Positions 9,749-20,373 of a stretch of DNA of 64,000 bases are shown piece after piece. The DNA is from an uncultured Roseateles sp. (GTDB taxonomy: Bacteria > Pseudomonadota > Gammaproteobacteria > Burkholderiales > Burkholderiaceae_C): positions 5,766,001 through 5,830,000 of the forward strand of contig NZ_OY729424.1 in assembly GCF_963422335.1 (NCBI RefSeq). Direction: 5' to 3'. The first letter of the stretch is position 1, and each line of letters starts with the position of its first letter. A model generated the notes under the pieces. The model was not told the origin of the DNA. It worked only from the letters and a program-made list of their open reading frames with translations, and ran no database searches. The position numbers and the translations under genes were made by a program.

Positions 9749-11050
9749 CTACAGAATCAGCAAGGCACGGAAATCATTGACGTTGGTGAAGCTGGGCCCG
9801 GTGATCAGCAGATCATCCAGCGGCTTGAAGAAGTTGTAGGCATTGTTGGCGTCCAGGAAGTCCTGCGCCTTCAGGCCCAGTGCCGCGGCGCGGGCCAGGC
9901 TGTCGGGGCTGATCTGGGCGCCGGCGTTGTCCTCGATGCCGTCGATGCCGTCGGTGTCGGCCGCCAGTCCCCAGACCCCCGCCTGGCCCTGCAGCGCAAT
10001 GGCACAGCCGAGCAGGAACTCGCTGGCGCGCCCGCCCCGCCCGCCCGAGCCCTTGACGGTGACCGTGGTCTCGCCACCGGACAGTATCACGCAGGGCCGC
10101 GCGAACGGCTGCCCATGGCGGGCCACCGCCCTGGCCAAGGCCGCATGCACCTTGCCGACCTCGCGCGACTCGCCTTCGATCTCGTCACTGAGGATGTGGG
10201 CCTCGAGGCCGGCCTCACGGACCCGTGCCGCGGCGGCCTCCAGCGCCTGCTGCGGCGTGGCCAGCATCTGCACCTGCTGGCCAGCAAACACCGGATCACC
10301 GGGCTTGATCGACTCGAAGGCGCCGCCCTCCAGTCCCGCCCGGGCCGCGTCGGGCACGGTGATGCCGTAGCGCTTGAGGATGGCCAGCGCATCAGCGCAG
10401 GTCGTCGAGTCGGGCACGGTGGGGCCGCTGGCAATGACCTCGGGCGCATCGCCGGGCACATCGCTGATCAGCAGCGTCAGCACCCGGGCCGGCGCGCACA
10501 TCGCGGCCAGGCGCCCGCCCTTGATCGCCGACAGATGCTTGCGCACGCAGTTCATCTCGTCGATGCTGGCGCCGCTCTTCAGCAGCGCCCGGTTCACCGC
10601 CTGCTTGTCGGCCAGGCTCAGGCCGGCGGCCGGCAGCGCCAGCAGGGCCGAGCCGCCGCCAGAGATCAGGCAGATCACCAAATCGTCGGCGGTCAGGCCT
10701 TCCGTCAACGTGACGATGCGCTGGGCGGCCAGCTCGCCGGCGCGGTCGGGCACCGGATGCGAGGCCTCGACCACCTCGATGCGGCCGGGCCGGGCCAGAT
10801 AGGCTGGTGGCACATGGCCGTAGCGGGTGATGACCAGGCCCGACAGCGGCGCATCTGGCGGCCACAGCGCATCCAGCGCCTGGGCCATCGCGCCACCGGC
10901 CTTGCCGGCGCCCAGCACCAGGGTGCGACCCTTTGGCGGCGGCGGCAGGCGGTCGGCCATGTTCAGCGCCGGCAGCGCGCGCTGCACGGCGGCCTGGTAG
11001 AGCGCTTGCAGGAACAGCTTGGGATCGTGATGGGGGTCGGGCAGCTTCAT
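9749..11050 (-). CDS. ttuD: Glycerate 2-kinase (MOFRL family)
   Basis: The protein has 433 residues from the ATG at 11050. Family signs are LVLGAGKAGGAMAQAL near the N terminus, LISGGGSALL, LLISDVPGD with VIASGPTVPD, and the C-terminal MOFRL segment (LSGGETTVTV, then ADTDGIDG). These enzymes phosphorylate D-glycerate to 2-phosphoglycerate; older annotations call them hydroxypyruvate reductase. The gene starts 10 bases after the hybrid kinase stop, so it shares that transcript. In a purine-degrading context it could receive glycerate made from glyoxylate, the end product of ureidoglycolate breakdown; that link is inferred. Confidence 0.9.
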   Translation of the reverse strand: MKLPDPHHDPKLFLQALYQAAVQRALPALNMADRLPPPPKGRTLVLGAGKAGGAMAQALDALWPPDAPLSGLVITRYGHVPPAYLARPGRIEVVEASHPVPDRAGELAAQRIVTLTEGLTADDLVICLISGGGSALLALPAAGLSLADKQAVNRALLKSGASIDEMNCVRKHLSAIKGGRLAAMCAPARVLTLLISDVPGDAPEVIASGPTVPDSTTCADALAILKRYGITVPDAARAGLEGGAFESIKPGDPVFAGQQVQMLATPQQALEAAAARVREAGLEAHILSDEIEGESREVGKVHAALARAVARHGQPFARPCVILSGGETTVTVKGSGGRGGRASEFLLGCAIALQGQAGVWGLAADTDGIDGIEDNAGAQISPDSLARAAALGLKAQDFLDANNAYNFFKPLDDLLITGPSFTNVNDFRALLIL

Positions 11051-11060
11051 GCCGCCATTA

Positions 11061-14000
11061 TCAGGACTCTCCCAGCAGACCCTGCAGACCGGCAACGAAA
11101 CGCTCGAAGTCCAGCGGCTTGGTCCAGTAGTCGAGCGCGCCGGCGGCCAGTGCGGCCGCCACCTCCTCGCTCATCGCACTGGCCGACAGGGCCACCACGC
11201 GCAGGCCACGGGTGCTGGCCCGGGCGCGCAGATGCCGCAGCAGCTGCAGGCCGTCCATATCGGGCAGCTGCATGTCCAGCAGCACCAGATCGGGCTGCAA
11301 CAGCTCGGCCATCGCCAGGCCGCTGGCGCCATCAGGTGCGGTGCTGAACTGCAGCGCTGGCCAGCGTGACAGCAGCTCCTGCACCAGCAGCACATTGACC
11401 TCGTTGTCCTCGATGTAGAGCAGGGTGCCGCGCAGGCCGACAGCACCGTCCGCGCCCCCCGAAACGGGCTCGACCACGGGAAGCCCCACCGCGGGGTCCG
11501 CCCGCAACGGCAGGCTGATACGCACGCGGGTGCCCTTGCCGGGCTCGCTGTGCACGTCCAGCCGACCGCCCATCAGCAGCATCAGCTGGCGCGACAGTGC
11601 CAGGCCTATGCCCGTGCCCTCGATCTCGCTGCGCTCGCGGCCCAGGCGGTTGAAGGGTTCGAAAAGCTGGGCCTGCTGCGTCGGGCTCATGCCCAGGCCG
11701 TCGTCAATGACATCCAGATGCAGCCAATCGGCGTCCTGCTCCAGCACCAGGCTCACGCTGCCGCCGGGGCGGTTGTACTTGATGCCGTTGGACACCAGAT
11801 TCAGCAGCACCTGACGCAGGCGCATCGCGTCGGCGCGCAGCAGCAAGGGCGCCGGCAAGGGCGCGCCGTGCAGGGCGATGCCCTCGTCCCGGGCATGGGC
11901 CTCGCTCATGTGCAGCACGCCGCCCAGCAGCTCGCCCAGCTCGAACTCGCTGGCCTGCACCGCCATCTGGCCAGACTCGATGCGCGCCACATCCAGCACA
12001 TCGTCGATCAGCGCGCGCAGATGCGTGCCTGCTTCGAAGATCAGCTGTGCCTGCTGCTGCTGGCGCGGACTCAGCGGCGCATCGCGGGCGGCCTGGGCAT
12101 CGTCCTGCAGCAGCCGCGCAAAGCCGAGCACCGCATTCAGCGGCGTGCGCAGCTCATGGCTCATGCGCGACAGGAACTCGGTCTTGGCCCGGCTCGAGGC
12201 CTCGGCCCGCGCCTGCGCACCGCGTGCTGCCTCGGCCGCGCGCTGCTCGCTCATGTCCCGTATCATCACCGTCATCAGCAGGTCGGCGCCCTCGCCGCTC
12301 TTGGACACCGTGGTCTCGATCGGGAACAGCTCGCCATTGGCGCGCAGGCCCTGCAGCGTGGGCCGCACACGCGTTTTCTTGGATTGCTCCACGCCGGAGG
12401 CGAAGTCCTGCACATGCTGGCGGTGCAGCCGGCGCAGGTCTTCCGGCACGAAGCGCTCGATGCGGCCGCCCAGCACGCTGGCGGCCGGCACGCCGAACAT
12501 CTTCTCGGCCGCCTCGTTGAAGATGATCACCTGCTGCTGGTGGTCGAGCGTGATGATGGCGTCCATCGTCGTGGCCACCAGGGCGGCCAGCTGGTGCTCG
12601 CGCCGCTCCAGCGTCTGGCGGGTGGCCAGCTGGGCACGCGCATTGGCCATGTTCTCCAGTGCATAGCCCAGGTCGCCGACCATCTCCATGGCCAGGGCCA
12701 CCAACTTGGCGTCGAAGAAATCGCTCTCCTGCGACATCAGCACCAGCAAACCGCCGACCACGCCGTCGCGCAACAGCGGGAAGGCCGCCGCCGAGCGTAT
12801 GCCCTGACTGTTCGCGCGGTCACGCATCGCCGGGTCGCGCGCATCGGCCTGGAAGTCGTCGCTGACCATGGGGGCGTGTGCGCGCCAGGCGCGTGCGGCC
12901 AGCGCGTCCTGCACGCCGGGCTCGCTCATGTCGTAGTCCAGCGGCACACCTTGCAGCAGGGTGTCGAAAGGGCCGGCGCTGGCGGCCATGCGCGCCATCG
13001 AGCCCTCGACCTCGTAGATACAGGCCACCGCCGCATTGCCGGTGTCGACGCAGATCTGGCAGATCTCGCTGAGCAGGCGCTGCTCGCTGCGCTCGCGCAC
13101 GATCAGCTGGTTGGTGCGGGACAGCGCGGTGTAGAAAGCCGTCAGCCGCCGCTCCTGGCGCTGGGCCTCCCGCCGCTGCAGCTGTGCCTGGCGCCGCTCG
13201 GTGACGTCCTCGCCGATGGCCGCCACGCCGACCACGCTGCCGTCAGCGGCGCGCTGCATCGAATAGCTCCAGTGCAGCATGCGCTGCTCGCCGCTGCGCG
13301 TGCGGATTTCGCGCTCGGCCTGGCGCGGCAGGCGGTCTGCGGCGATGTCGGCCAGCACGCGCTCGCGCTCGGCTTGACGCTCGGGCAGCATCAGCAGTGC
13401 GAACCAGTCCTGGCCCAGCAACTCGTCGCGGCGGTAGCCGCTGAGCCTCACCATGAAGTCATTGCAATAGCTGATGCGGCCCTGCAGGTCGATGGCCACG
13501 GCCGCCAGCGCGACGTTGTCGAGCAGATCGGCATAGCGCCGTTCGGACTCGCGCAGCGCCGCCTGGCCCTGGTCGCGCGCGTCCAGCATGCGGTTGAACT
13601 CCAGCGCCAGCGGCCGGAACTCGCCCGGCAGGGCTTCGTCGGCCCGCGCATTGCCGGCGCCGGCGGCCAGCGCGCGGCTGGTCTGCACCAGGCTTTGCAG
13701 CGGCCTCGTCAGCCGCCGCCCCATCAACCAGGCCAGCACGATGCCGAACAGGAACACCGTGGCAATGGCCAGCAGGCTGCGCTGCAGCTGGGCCTTCTGC
13801 CGGATCTGGATGTCGTCGGCCCGCAGCCCGACCAGCGTGCGCAGGCCGTAGCGGCCTACCGGCAACGCGACGTAGGCGCGCTCCACGTCGTCGACGCCAC
13901 GCGCCACGCCCGAGGCGGCATTGCCGGCATCGGCCAAGGCCCGCACCACGCCGCCCGCGTCCTTGCCGAACCAGCGCAACAGGTCGGGGCTGCGGCACAG

Positions 14001-14615
14001 CAGCTGGTTCTGCTCGTTGACCAGCATGCTGACACCGTCCACAGGCAGGCCGGCACGGGCGATCCGGTCGCTGAACTTGAGCAGGTCCAGCGAGACCACC
14101 AGCAGGCCCAGCTTGACGCCGGCCGTGTCGCGGAACGGCTGGGTCAGCAGCACCACCGGGCGGTCGATGACGCGGCTCATCACCGGATCGCTCAGGCGCG
14201 TGGACTCGGCCTGCAGGCCGAGCCGGAACCATGCCGCGTCGGCAAAGGTGGCTGGCATGCTGGCCGCGTTGGAGGTGACGCACGACGGCCGTCCGTCGCT
14301 GCCGATCACGCCGACGTTGGCGTACAGCTCGTCCAATTGCTGCAAGCCGCGCAGCAACTCGTTGCAGGCCGAGGCGCCGGTGCGCCGCAGTTCTTGGCGC
14401 TGGGACAGAAAGTTCAGCAGGTTCTCGGCGCGCACCAGCGTCCCGTTGACGCTGGCGGCCGCCTCGCTGGCCTGGCGGCCCAGCGACAGGTAGGCGGCAC
14501 GCTCGGCATTGCGGGTGGTGTCGAACAGAAAAAAGAAATGCAGCACCAGCAGCGGCACCGCGACCGCCAGCGCAATCGCCAGCAGGCGGGGCAGAAAATA
14601 GCTTCGGCCTTGCAC
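11061..14615 (-). CDS. Hybrid sensor histidine kinase with PAS, GAF and receiver domains
   Basis: This is a 1184-residue membrane protein. Layout: helix 1 about residues 8-30, a periplasmic sensor of about 240 residues, helix 2 about 280-300, HAMP, PAS about 360-480, GAF about 510-655, PAS about 685-800, HisKA with MSHELRTPLNAVLGF near 815-830, HATPase (DDGLGM, GTGIGLALS), then a C-terminal receiver whose phosphoacceptor lies in DLVLLDMQLPDMDG near 1110. All catalytic motifs look intact. No separate output regulator is adjacent, so signal passes to an unlinked partner. It lies 165 bases downstream of puuD in the same direction, but no shared function is evident. Confidence 0.92.
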   Translation of the reverse strand: MQGRSYFLPRLLAIALAVAVPLLVLHFFFLFDTTRNAERAAYLSLGRQASEAAASVNGTLVRAENLLNFLSQRQELRRTGASACNELLRGLQQLDELYANVGVIGSDGRPSCVTSNAASMPATFADAAWFRLGLQAESTRLSDPVMSRVIDRPVVLLTQPFRDTAGVKLGLLVVSLDLLKFSDRIARAGLPVDGVSMLVNEQNQLLCRSPDLLRWFGKDAGGVVRALADAGNAASGVARGVDDVERAYVALPVGRYGLRTLVGLRADDIQIRQKAQLQRSLLAIATVFLFGIVLAWLMGRRLTRPLQSLVQTSRALAAGAGNARADEALPGEFRPLALEFNRMLDARDQGQAALRESERRYADLLDNVALAAVAIDLQGRISYCNDFMVRLSGYRRDELLGQDWFALLMLPERQAERERVLADIAADRLPRQAEREIRTRSGEQRMLHWSYSMQRAADGSVVGVAAIGEDVTERRQAQLQRREAQRQERRLTAFYTALSRTNQLIVRERSEQRLLSEICQICVDTGNAAVACIYEVEGSMARMAASAGPFDTLLQGVPLDYDMSEPGVQDALAARAWRAHAPMVSDDFQADARDPAMRDRANSQGIRSAAAFPLLRDGVVGGLLVLMSQESDFFDAKLVALAMEMVGDLGYALENMANARAQLATRQTLERREHQLAALVATTMDAIITLDHQQQVIIFNEAAEKMFGVPAASVLGGRIERFVPEDLRRLHRQHVQDFASGVEQSKKTRVRPTLQGLRANGELFPIETTVSKSGEGADLLMTVMIRDMSEQRAAEAARGAQARAEASSRAKTEFLSRMSHELRTPLNAVLGFARLLQDDAQAARDAPLSPRQQQQAQLIFEAGTHLRALIDDVLDVARIESGQMAVQASEFELGELLGGVLHMSEAHARDEGIALHGAPLPAPLLLRADAMRLRQVLLNLVSNGIKYNRPGGSVSLVLEQDADWLHLDVIDDGLGMSPTQQAQLFEPFNRLGRERSEIEGTGIGLALSRQLMLLMGGRLDVHSEPGKGTRVRISLPLRADPAVGLPVVEPVSGGADGAVGLRGTLLYIEDNEVNVLLVQELLSRWPALQFSTAPDGASGLAMAELLQPDLVLLDMQLPDMDGLQLLRHLRARASTRGLRVVALSASAMSEEVAAALAAGALDYWTKPLDFERFVAGLQGLLGES

Positions 14616-14780
14616 GTTGATTCTTCGCCCCCGGTATTGATGCGTGGCCGCCCAACGGGCGCGGCGCGAACCAGCAGGGCGTCAGCCTAGCACGCGTGCG
14701 GCGGACTCAATCCGGCAGCCGCTGGCCACAAGCGGCGCTCAGCGGCGATATTCCACGGTCGCGCGACCGCCGGCACAGGC

Positions 14781-15974
14781 TCACTTCGCTGGCGCACCGT
14801 CGGCCACCCAGCGACCCAGCAGAGCGCGCTCCGCGTCGGTGATCTGGGTCGCGTTGTTCATCGGCATCACCTTCAACACCACGGCCTGCTGGTTGATCTG
14901 CTGCGCGTGCTGGACGATCAGCTCCGGGCTGTGCAGCTGCACGTTCTTGCTCGCCAGCTGGGCGTTGTGGCACATCACGCAGCGCTGATTGACGACCGAC
15001 TGCACCTGGGCAAAGGTCACCGGTGACGCTTCGGCCAGACCTGCGCTCGGCGCCGGCGCCAGCCAGGCGATCAGCGCGGCCAGCAGGGCGATGGCCGCGA
15101 CAATCAAGCCCCAGGCATTGGCGCCCTTGTGCCGCTTGACGAACCAGGTGCGCACCAGCACGCCCGCGGTCATCAGCAGTATCAGCACGGCCCAGTTCTG
15201 CGCGTGGCTGTAGAGCATGCCGTAGTGGTTGCTGAGCATGGCCATCAGCACCGGCAGGGTGAAGTAGGTGTTGTGCACGCTGCGCTGCTTGCCGCGCTGG
15301 CCGAATACCGGATTGACGGGCCGGCCGGCGCGCATATCGGCAATCACCTGCTTCTGGCCCGGGATGATCCAGACCAGCACATTGGCGCTCATCATCGTGG
15401 CGATCATCGCGCCGGTGATCAGAAAGGCCGCCCGCCCGGCAAACAGCTGGGTCGCGGCCCAGCAGGCGATGGCAATGAAAACGGCGATCAGGCCCAGCAC
15501 CCGGCCGTCATTGCCTATGCTGCCGTCTTTGGTGTGCCCGAAGCGGCGGCAGATCTGGTCGTAGACCAGCCAGCCGGCGGCCAGGAAACCCAGGGCGGCC
15601 GTCACCGCCGCCGTCGGACTCCAGTCATGCACCCGTTTGTCGATCAAGAAGGTGCTGGCATTGAACAGGTAGAGCGTGATGAACAGCGCGAAGCCGCTCA
15701 TCCAGGTCCAGTAGCTTTCCCAGTAGAACCAGTGCAGGTGCTGGGGCAGCGAGGGCGGCGCCACCAGGTACTTCTGCGGGTTGTAGAAGCCACCGCCGTG
15801 CACGGCCCACAGCTCGCCGTCCACACCCTTGGCCTTGAGCTCGGGCGATTCGGGTTTGACGAGGTGGTTGTCCAGCCAGACGAAGTAGAACGAGGCGCCG
15901 ATCCAGGCAATGCCCACGATCACATGCAGCCAGCGCAGCAGCAGATTGGCCCAGTCGAGCAGATAGTTGTCCAT
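14781..15974 (-). CDS. puuD: Membrane urate hydroxylase with C-terminal cytochrome c domain
   Basis: The protein has 397 residues. It begins with the family signature WLHVIVGIAWIGASFYFVWL, continues through about eight predicted membrane helices, and ends in a small periplasmic domain with one haem c site, CVMCH, near residue 331. PuuD oxidises urate to 5-hydroxyisourate without an oxygen-dependent uricase, passing electrons through the haem to the respiratory chain. It supplies the step between XdhAB and UraH, both in this window. A GntR-type site lies about 130 bases upstream (16103-16116). The next gene upstream is an unrelated membrane protein. Confidence 0.93.
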   Translation of the reverse strand: MDNYLLDWANLLLRWLHVIVGIAWIGASFYFVWLDNHLVKPESPELKAKGVDGELWAVHGGGFYNPQKYLVAPPSLPQHLHWFYWESYWTWMSGFALFITLYLFNASTFLIDKRVHDWSPTAAVTAALGFLAAGWLVYDQICRRFGHTKDGSIGNDGRVLGLIAVFIAIACWAATQLFAGRAAFLITGAMIATMMSANVLVWIIPGQKQVIADMRAGRPVNPVFGQRGKQRSVHNTYFTLPVLMAMLSNHYGMLYSHAQNWAVLILLMTAGVLVRTWFVKRHKGANAWGLIVAAIALLAALIAWLAPAPSAGLAEASPVTFAQVQSVVNQRCVMCHNAQLASKNVQLHSPELIVQHAQQINQQAVVLKVMPMNNATQITDAERALLGRWVADGAPAK

Positions 15975-16102
15975 GCTTGCATCAGCTTGAGCCGGCTCGC
16001 CACTGCGGGCGCTGCAAGCCGTTTGGGGTCGCGCCCTCGCACCGGCCCGGGCCTGACCGGCAACCGGAGCGATGCGGCGCCGCTGCGACTTATCGTGAAC
16101 TA

Positions 16103-16116
16103 AAGTGTATACAGTT
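16103..16116. promoter_or_regulatory. GntR-type operator upstream of puuD (13 of 14 match)
   Basis: AAGTGTATACAGTT matches the perfect palindrome in the gntR/uraH promoter (24994-25007) at 13 of 14 positions. It lies in the 167-base gap upstream of puuD. The match links puuD to the purine regulator; the mode (repression or activation) cannot be read from sequence. Confidence 0.7.
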
Positions 16117-16141
16117 TTTCGGCAAGGCTACGCGGCTCACG

Positions 16142-17215
16142 TCAGCGCCGGTGGGCTTGCAACCACTGATCGAGTGTGCGGCGGCAAGCCAGCGGCGCGG
16201 TGGGCTGCCAGGACTGGCGCGGCTCGTCCAGCGCCGCACGCACGGCGCGCACCGCGTCAACGTAGTCGCCGCCCAGCGCCTGGTATTTGTCGGCCACGGC
16301 CAGGAGGCGGCGCACCTCGGGCTCGAACTCGTCGCTGCGCAGGGTGTGGGTGTCGCGCATGCGTTCGCGGAAATCCTCGGCTGTGCCGAGGATGGCATCG
16401 CGCACGGCATCGGCCAGCGCGGCCGGATCGGGTGCGTCATTGCTTTCGAGAAAGGTCAGCGCGTAGTCACGCCAGCCATTGCGCAGCATCTCGGCCAGCG
16501 CGGCGTTCAGGTCGGGATGGGCATGCACCTTGGCGAGCGCGCGTTCGCGTATCTGCGGCAGCTCGAACTGCGAGGTCTGGTTCATCAGGCTGACCAGGTT
16601 CTTCACCGGATCGGCCTTCTCGACATCTTCCAGCACCTGCCGGTTGCGGTTGCTGTCGCGGTCAATCGCGGCCTGGACCTCAGCCGCCTCGCGCTCGACC
16701 GAGGCCTGCACCCACTGGACCAGCATCGTCGCGCCGGCCAGCAGCGCCACCAGCCCCAGGGCCGCGACCGGCGCCTGCCAGGCCGGTGCGGGCAACTCGG
16801 CACGCAGGCCGGGCCACAGCGCCAGGGCCAGCGCGGCCAGCAGCAGCGGCGGCCAGACCAGCGGCGCCCAGGCGCGCAGCGGCCACAAGGCCCAGGGCAC
16901 CTGCTCGGCAGGCTCCCAGCGCAGCGCCGCACTGCCCACCACCACCAGCACGGCGGACAGCACGGCCGCCATCACCAGCGCCCACTGCAGACCGCGCGAC
17001 GAGGGGGCGATCCAGCCGAAGCCGTCGCGGGACACCGCCACGCCAAAGGCCAGCAACAGGCACAGTCCGAACGGCAGGCCGATGATGACGCTGGTCATGC
17101 CGCGCTCGCCATCACGGGCGCTCATCTCGGACGTACCCACGAACATCAGCGCCAGGCCGCACAGCGTGGCCGCCGCATAGGCCAGCGCGCTCAGCATCGT
17201 CATCAGCAGGTTCAT
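16142..17215 (-). CDS. Membrane protein of unknown function
   Basis: The ATG at 17215 gives 357 residues. About five hydrophobic helices fill residues 1-190 (for example LPFGLCLLLAFGVAV, ALVMAAVLSAVLVVVG and LLLAALALALWPGL). A soluble, helical, charged domain of about 165 residues follows (EREAAEVQAAIDRDSNRNRQ onward) with no recognised catalytic motif. I do not recognise the family. It is divergent from a small soluble protein gene across a striking inverted repeat (17305-17336) and precedes puuD in the same direction, but the puuD operator between them argues for separate control. Confidence 0.75.
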   Translation of the reverse strand: MNLLMTMLSALAYAAATLCGLALMFVGTSEMSARDGERGMTSVIIGLPFGLCLLLAFGVAVSRDGFGWIAPSSRGLQWALVMAAVLSAVLVVVGSAALRWEPAEQVPWALWPLRAWAPLVWPPLLLAALALALWPGLRAELPAPAWQAPVAALGLVALLAGATMLVQWVQASVEREAAEVQAAIDRDSNRNRQVLEDVEKADPVKNLVSLMNQTSQFELPQIRERALAKVHAHPDLNAALAEMLRNGWRDYALTFLESNDAPDPAALADAVRDAILGTAEDFRERMRDTHTLRSDEFEPEVRRLLAVADKYQALGGDYVDAVRAVRAALDEPRQSWQPTAPLACRRTLDQWLQAHRR

Positions 17216-17304
17216 CGATCGCTCCCGGCGGCCCGACGGGCCGCAGCGAACGCATCGTCCGCGCAAGGGGTATCAGCGCTGTTTCGCGCTGCAGCAGCGC
17301 CTGT

Positions 17305-17336
17305 TTCATTGGTTGCGGCCCCGCGCAACCAATGAA
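17305..17336. repeat. Perfect 13-bp inverted repeat in a divergent promoter region
   Basis: TTCATTGGTTGCG and CGCAACCAATGAA are perfect complements separated by GCCCCG. The repeat sits between two divergent genes of unknown function (starts 17215 and 17395). No T-tract follows on either strand, so an operator or a leader hairpin is more likely than a terminator. Confidence 0.6.
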
Positions 17337-17394
17337 GCACGGCGGGGTTCGCTCGGAAGCGGCATGCCAACATGGGCCGGCCAAACTGCGACGC

Positions 17395-17811
17395 ATGAAC
17401 ACCGCCACGACCCCAAAAAAGGAAGACGACGCGGCGCCGCCCGTGCCCCCCATCGTCTACCGCAACGCCGCGGGCCAGATCTTGCCCGATGAGGACATGC
17501 GGCTGCGCCAGGCGCTCGGCCTGGCCATGGCCCGGCTCGCATCGCGCCGGCTGGAATACGACGGCACGTTCCGCGCCGGCACCATCACCTATGTCGAGGG
17601 TGCGCTGCGCATCCCTTTCTCGCACGAGATGGGCGGCGGAGCCTGCAAGTTCTACATCGACGTGCCACCGGCTGCGCTGTGGGAGGCGGACACCGGCGTG
17701 CCCATCGCCCGCCGCGACGAGATTCTCCGATTCCTGGCCGAGACGGTGCAGCGCGAACGCGCCAGCAGCTGGCGCTTTGAAATCGAAGGCGATGCCATCG
17801 GCTACTACTGA
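17395..17811 (+). CDS. Small soluble protein of unknown function
   Basis: The product has 138 residues from the ATG at 17395; the frame is open upstream but no better start is seen. It lacks a signal peptide and membrane helices. After a Lys/Asp/Pro-rich start it has a short helix (MRLRQALGLAMARLASRRLE) and a beta-rich middle (GTITYVEGALRIPFSHEMGG), and ends WRFEIEGDAIGYY. I do not recognise a family. It is divergent from the membrane protein gene at 17215 and lies 138 bases before the ABC operon, whose operator-like sequence falls in between, so it is probably a separate unit. Confidence 0.65.
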   Translation: MNTATTPKKEDDAAPPVPPIVYRNAAGQILPDEDMRLRQALGLAMARLASRRLEYDGTFRAGTITYVEGALRIPFSHEMGGGACKFYIDVPPAALWEADTGVPIARRDEILRFLAETVQRERASSWRFEIEGDAIGYY

Positions 17812-17906
17812 ATGCCCGAGGCGGCGCTGTTGCGCACCAAAACCATGCCTGCGCCGCCGCCACCAAGCACCAACACCGTGCCGATCTGTATGCAATCCGC
17901 GATTTA

Positions 17907-17920
17907 AAGCGTACACACCG
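17907..17920. promoter_or_regulatory. Degenerate GntR-type operator upstream of the ABC operon
   Basis: AAGCGTACACACCG matches the gntR/uraH palindrome at 10 of 14 positions, three of the four differences being T-to-C changes. A second partial match, TGTATGCA, lies at 17887-17894. Both are within 65 bases of the ATPase gene start. Weak on its own, it gains weight from the better copies at 16103 and 24994. Confidence 0.4.
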
Positions 17921-17949
17921 CTGGCACGCGATTTGCGATCGTCGGGGGC

Positions 17950-18999
<1,050 letters not shown>

Positions 19000-19036
19000 G
19001 CGCTTTTCAAACGTCTATTCCACCAGGAGATGAACC

Positions 19037-20317
19037 ATGTCTGACACCACCACAAAACCCGATGACGCCACTGGCGCGCTGCAGCGCCGCTCGCTGCTGA
19101 AGGGCACGGCCGGCATCCTGGCCACCGGCCTATTCCCGGCCGTCCATGCGCAGGAGAAGATCGTGCTGCGCTACCTGGGCACGGCGGTGAACCAGGACAA
19201 GGCCATAGGCGACAAGTTCAAGGCCGACACCGGCATCGAGATCCAGTACGTGGCCGTGACCACCGACGACGTGACCAAGCGCGCCGTCACCGCGCCCAAC
19301 AGCTTCGACCTGATAGACACCGAGTACTTCTCGCTGAAGAAGATCGTGCCCACCGGCAATCTGAAGGGCATTGACAGCAAGCGCATCAAGAACGCCGACA
19401 AGATCACCTCGCTGTTCACCACCGGCATGGTGGCCGGCAAGGCGGTGGGCGACCAGGGCACGGCGCCGAAGAAGGTGATCTACCTCGAGGGTGAAAAGAG
19501 CAAGGTCTTCGCCAAGAGCCCGACCCAGTTCATGTCGCTGATACCGACCGTCTACAACGCCGACACGCTGGGCATACGCCCCGACCTGATCAAGCGCCCG
19601 ATCAACTCCTGGGCCGAACTGCTGAATCCCGAGTTCAAGGGCAAGGCGGCGATCCTGAACATACCGTCGATAGGCATCATGGACGCGGCCATGGTGGTCG
19701 AGGCGATGGGCATCTACAAATACCCCGACAAGGGAAACATGACCAAGCAGGAGATAGACCTGACGATCAAGACCCTGATCGAGGCCAAGAAGGCCGGTCA
19801 GTTCCGCAGCCTGTGGAAGGACTTCAACGAGTCGGTCAATCTGATGGCCTCGGGCGAGGTGGTGATCCAGTCGATGTGGTCGCCGGCGGTGACGGCCGTG
19901 CGCACCAAGGGCATTGCCTGCAACTTCCAGCCGCTGAAGGAGGGCTACCGCGCCTGGGCCGCCGGCTTCGGCCTGCCCGCCACTCTGAGCGGCAAGAAGC
20001 TGGATGCCGCCTACGAGTTCATCAACTGGTTCCTCGACGGCTGGGCCGGCGCCTACCTGAACCGCCAGGGTTACTACAGCGCCGTGCTGGAGACCGCCAA
20101 GTCCAAGATGGAGGCCTATGAGTGGGCCTACTGGATGGAAGGCAAGCCGGCCACGCAGGACATCAAGAGCCCCAACGGCGACGTGCTGGCCAAGACCGGC
20201 GCCATCCGCGACGGCGGCAGCTACGAGGCCCGCATGGGCGGCATCGCCTGCTGGAACGCGCTGATGGACGAGAACAACTATATGGTCCAGAAATGGAACT
20301 CGTTCGTCGCGGCTTGA
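19037..20317 (+). CDS. ABC transporter extracellular solute-binding protein (PotD-like)
   Basis: The product has 426 residues. AGGAG precedes the start by eight bases. The N terminus carries a twin-arginine-type signal (QRRSLLKGTAGILATGLFPA) ending near VHAQ, so export of the folded protein by Tat is plausible. The mature part has the two-lobed fold of the PotD/iron-binding class (VLRYLGTAVNQDKAIGDKF at its start and EFINWFLDGWAGAYLNRQGY late). It is longer than E. coli PotD (348 residues). A large stem-loop separates it from the permease genes. Confidence 0.9.
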   Translation: MSDTTTKPDDATGALQRRSLLKGTAGILATGLFPAVHAQEKIVLRYLGTAVNQDKAIGDKFKADTGIEIQYVAVTTDDVTKRAVTAPNSFDLIDTEYFSLKKIVPTGNLKGIDSKRIKNADKITSLFTTGMVAGKAVGDQGTAPKKVIYLEGEKSKVFAKSPTQFMSLIPTVYNADTLGIRPDLIKRPINSWAELLNPEFKGKAAILNIPSIGIMDAAMVVEAMGIYKYPDKGNMTKQEIDLTIKTLIEAKKAGQFRSLWKDFNESVNLMASGEVVIQSMWSPAVTAVRTKGIACNFQPLKEGYRAWAAGFGLPATLSGKKLDAAYEFINWFLDGWAGAYLNRQGYYSAVLETAKSKMEAYEWAYWMEGKPATQDIKSPNGDVLAKTGAIRDGGSYEARMGGIACWNALMDENNYMVQKWNSFVAA

Positions 20318-20373
20318 AATGAAGCTGATCGACTCGGCACTGGGTGTCGGTGTTCTGCGGCTCGCTGCCGTGG

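Noticed and set aside
11550..14690. Open frame of about 1046 codons on the plus strand
   Set aside because: It lies antisense to the hybrid kinase, whose domains are unmistakable. The translation is His/Gln/Arg/Ala-rich, typical of a mirror frame in high-GC DNA.
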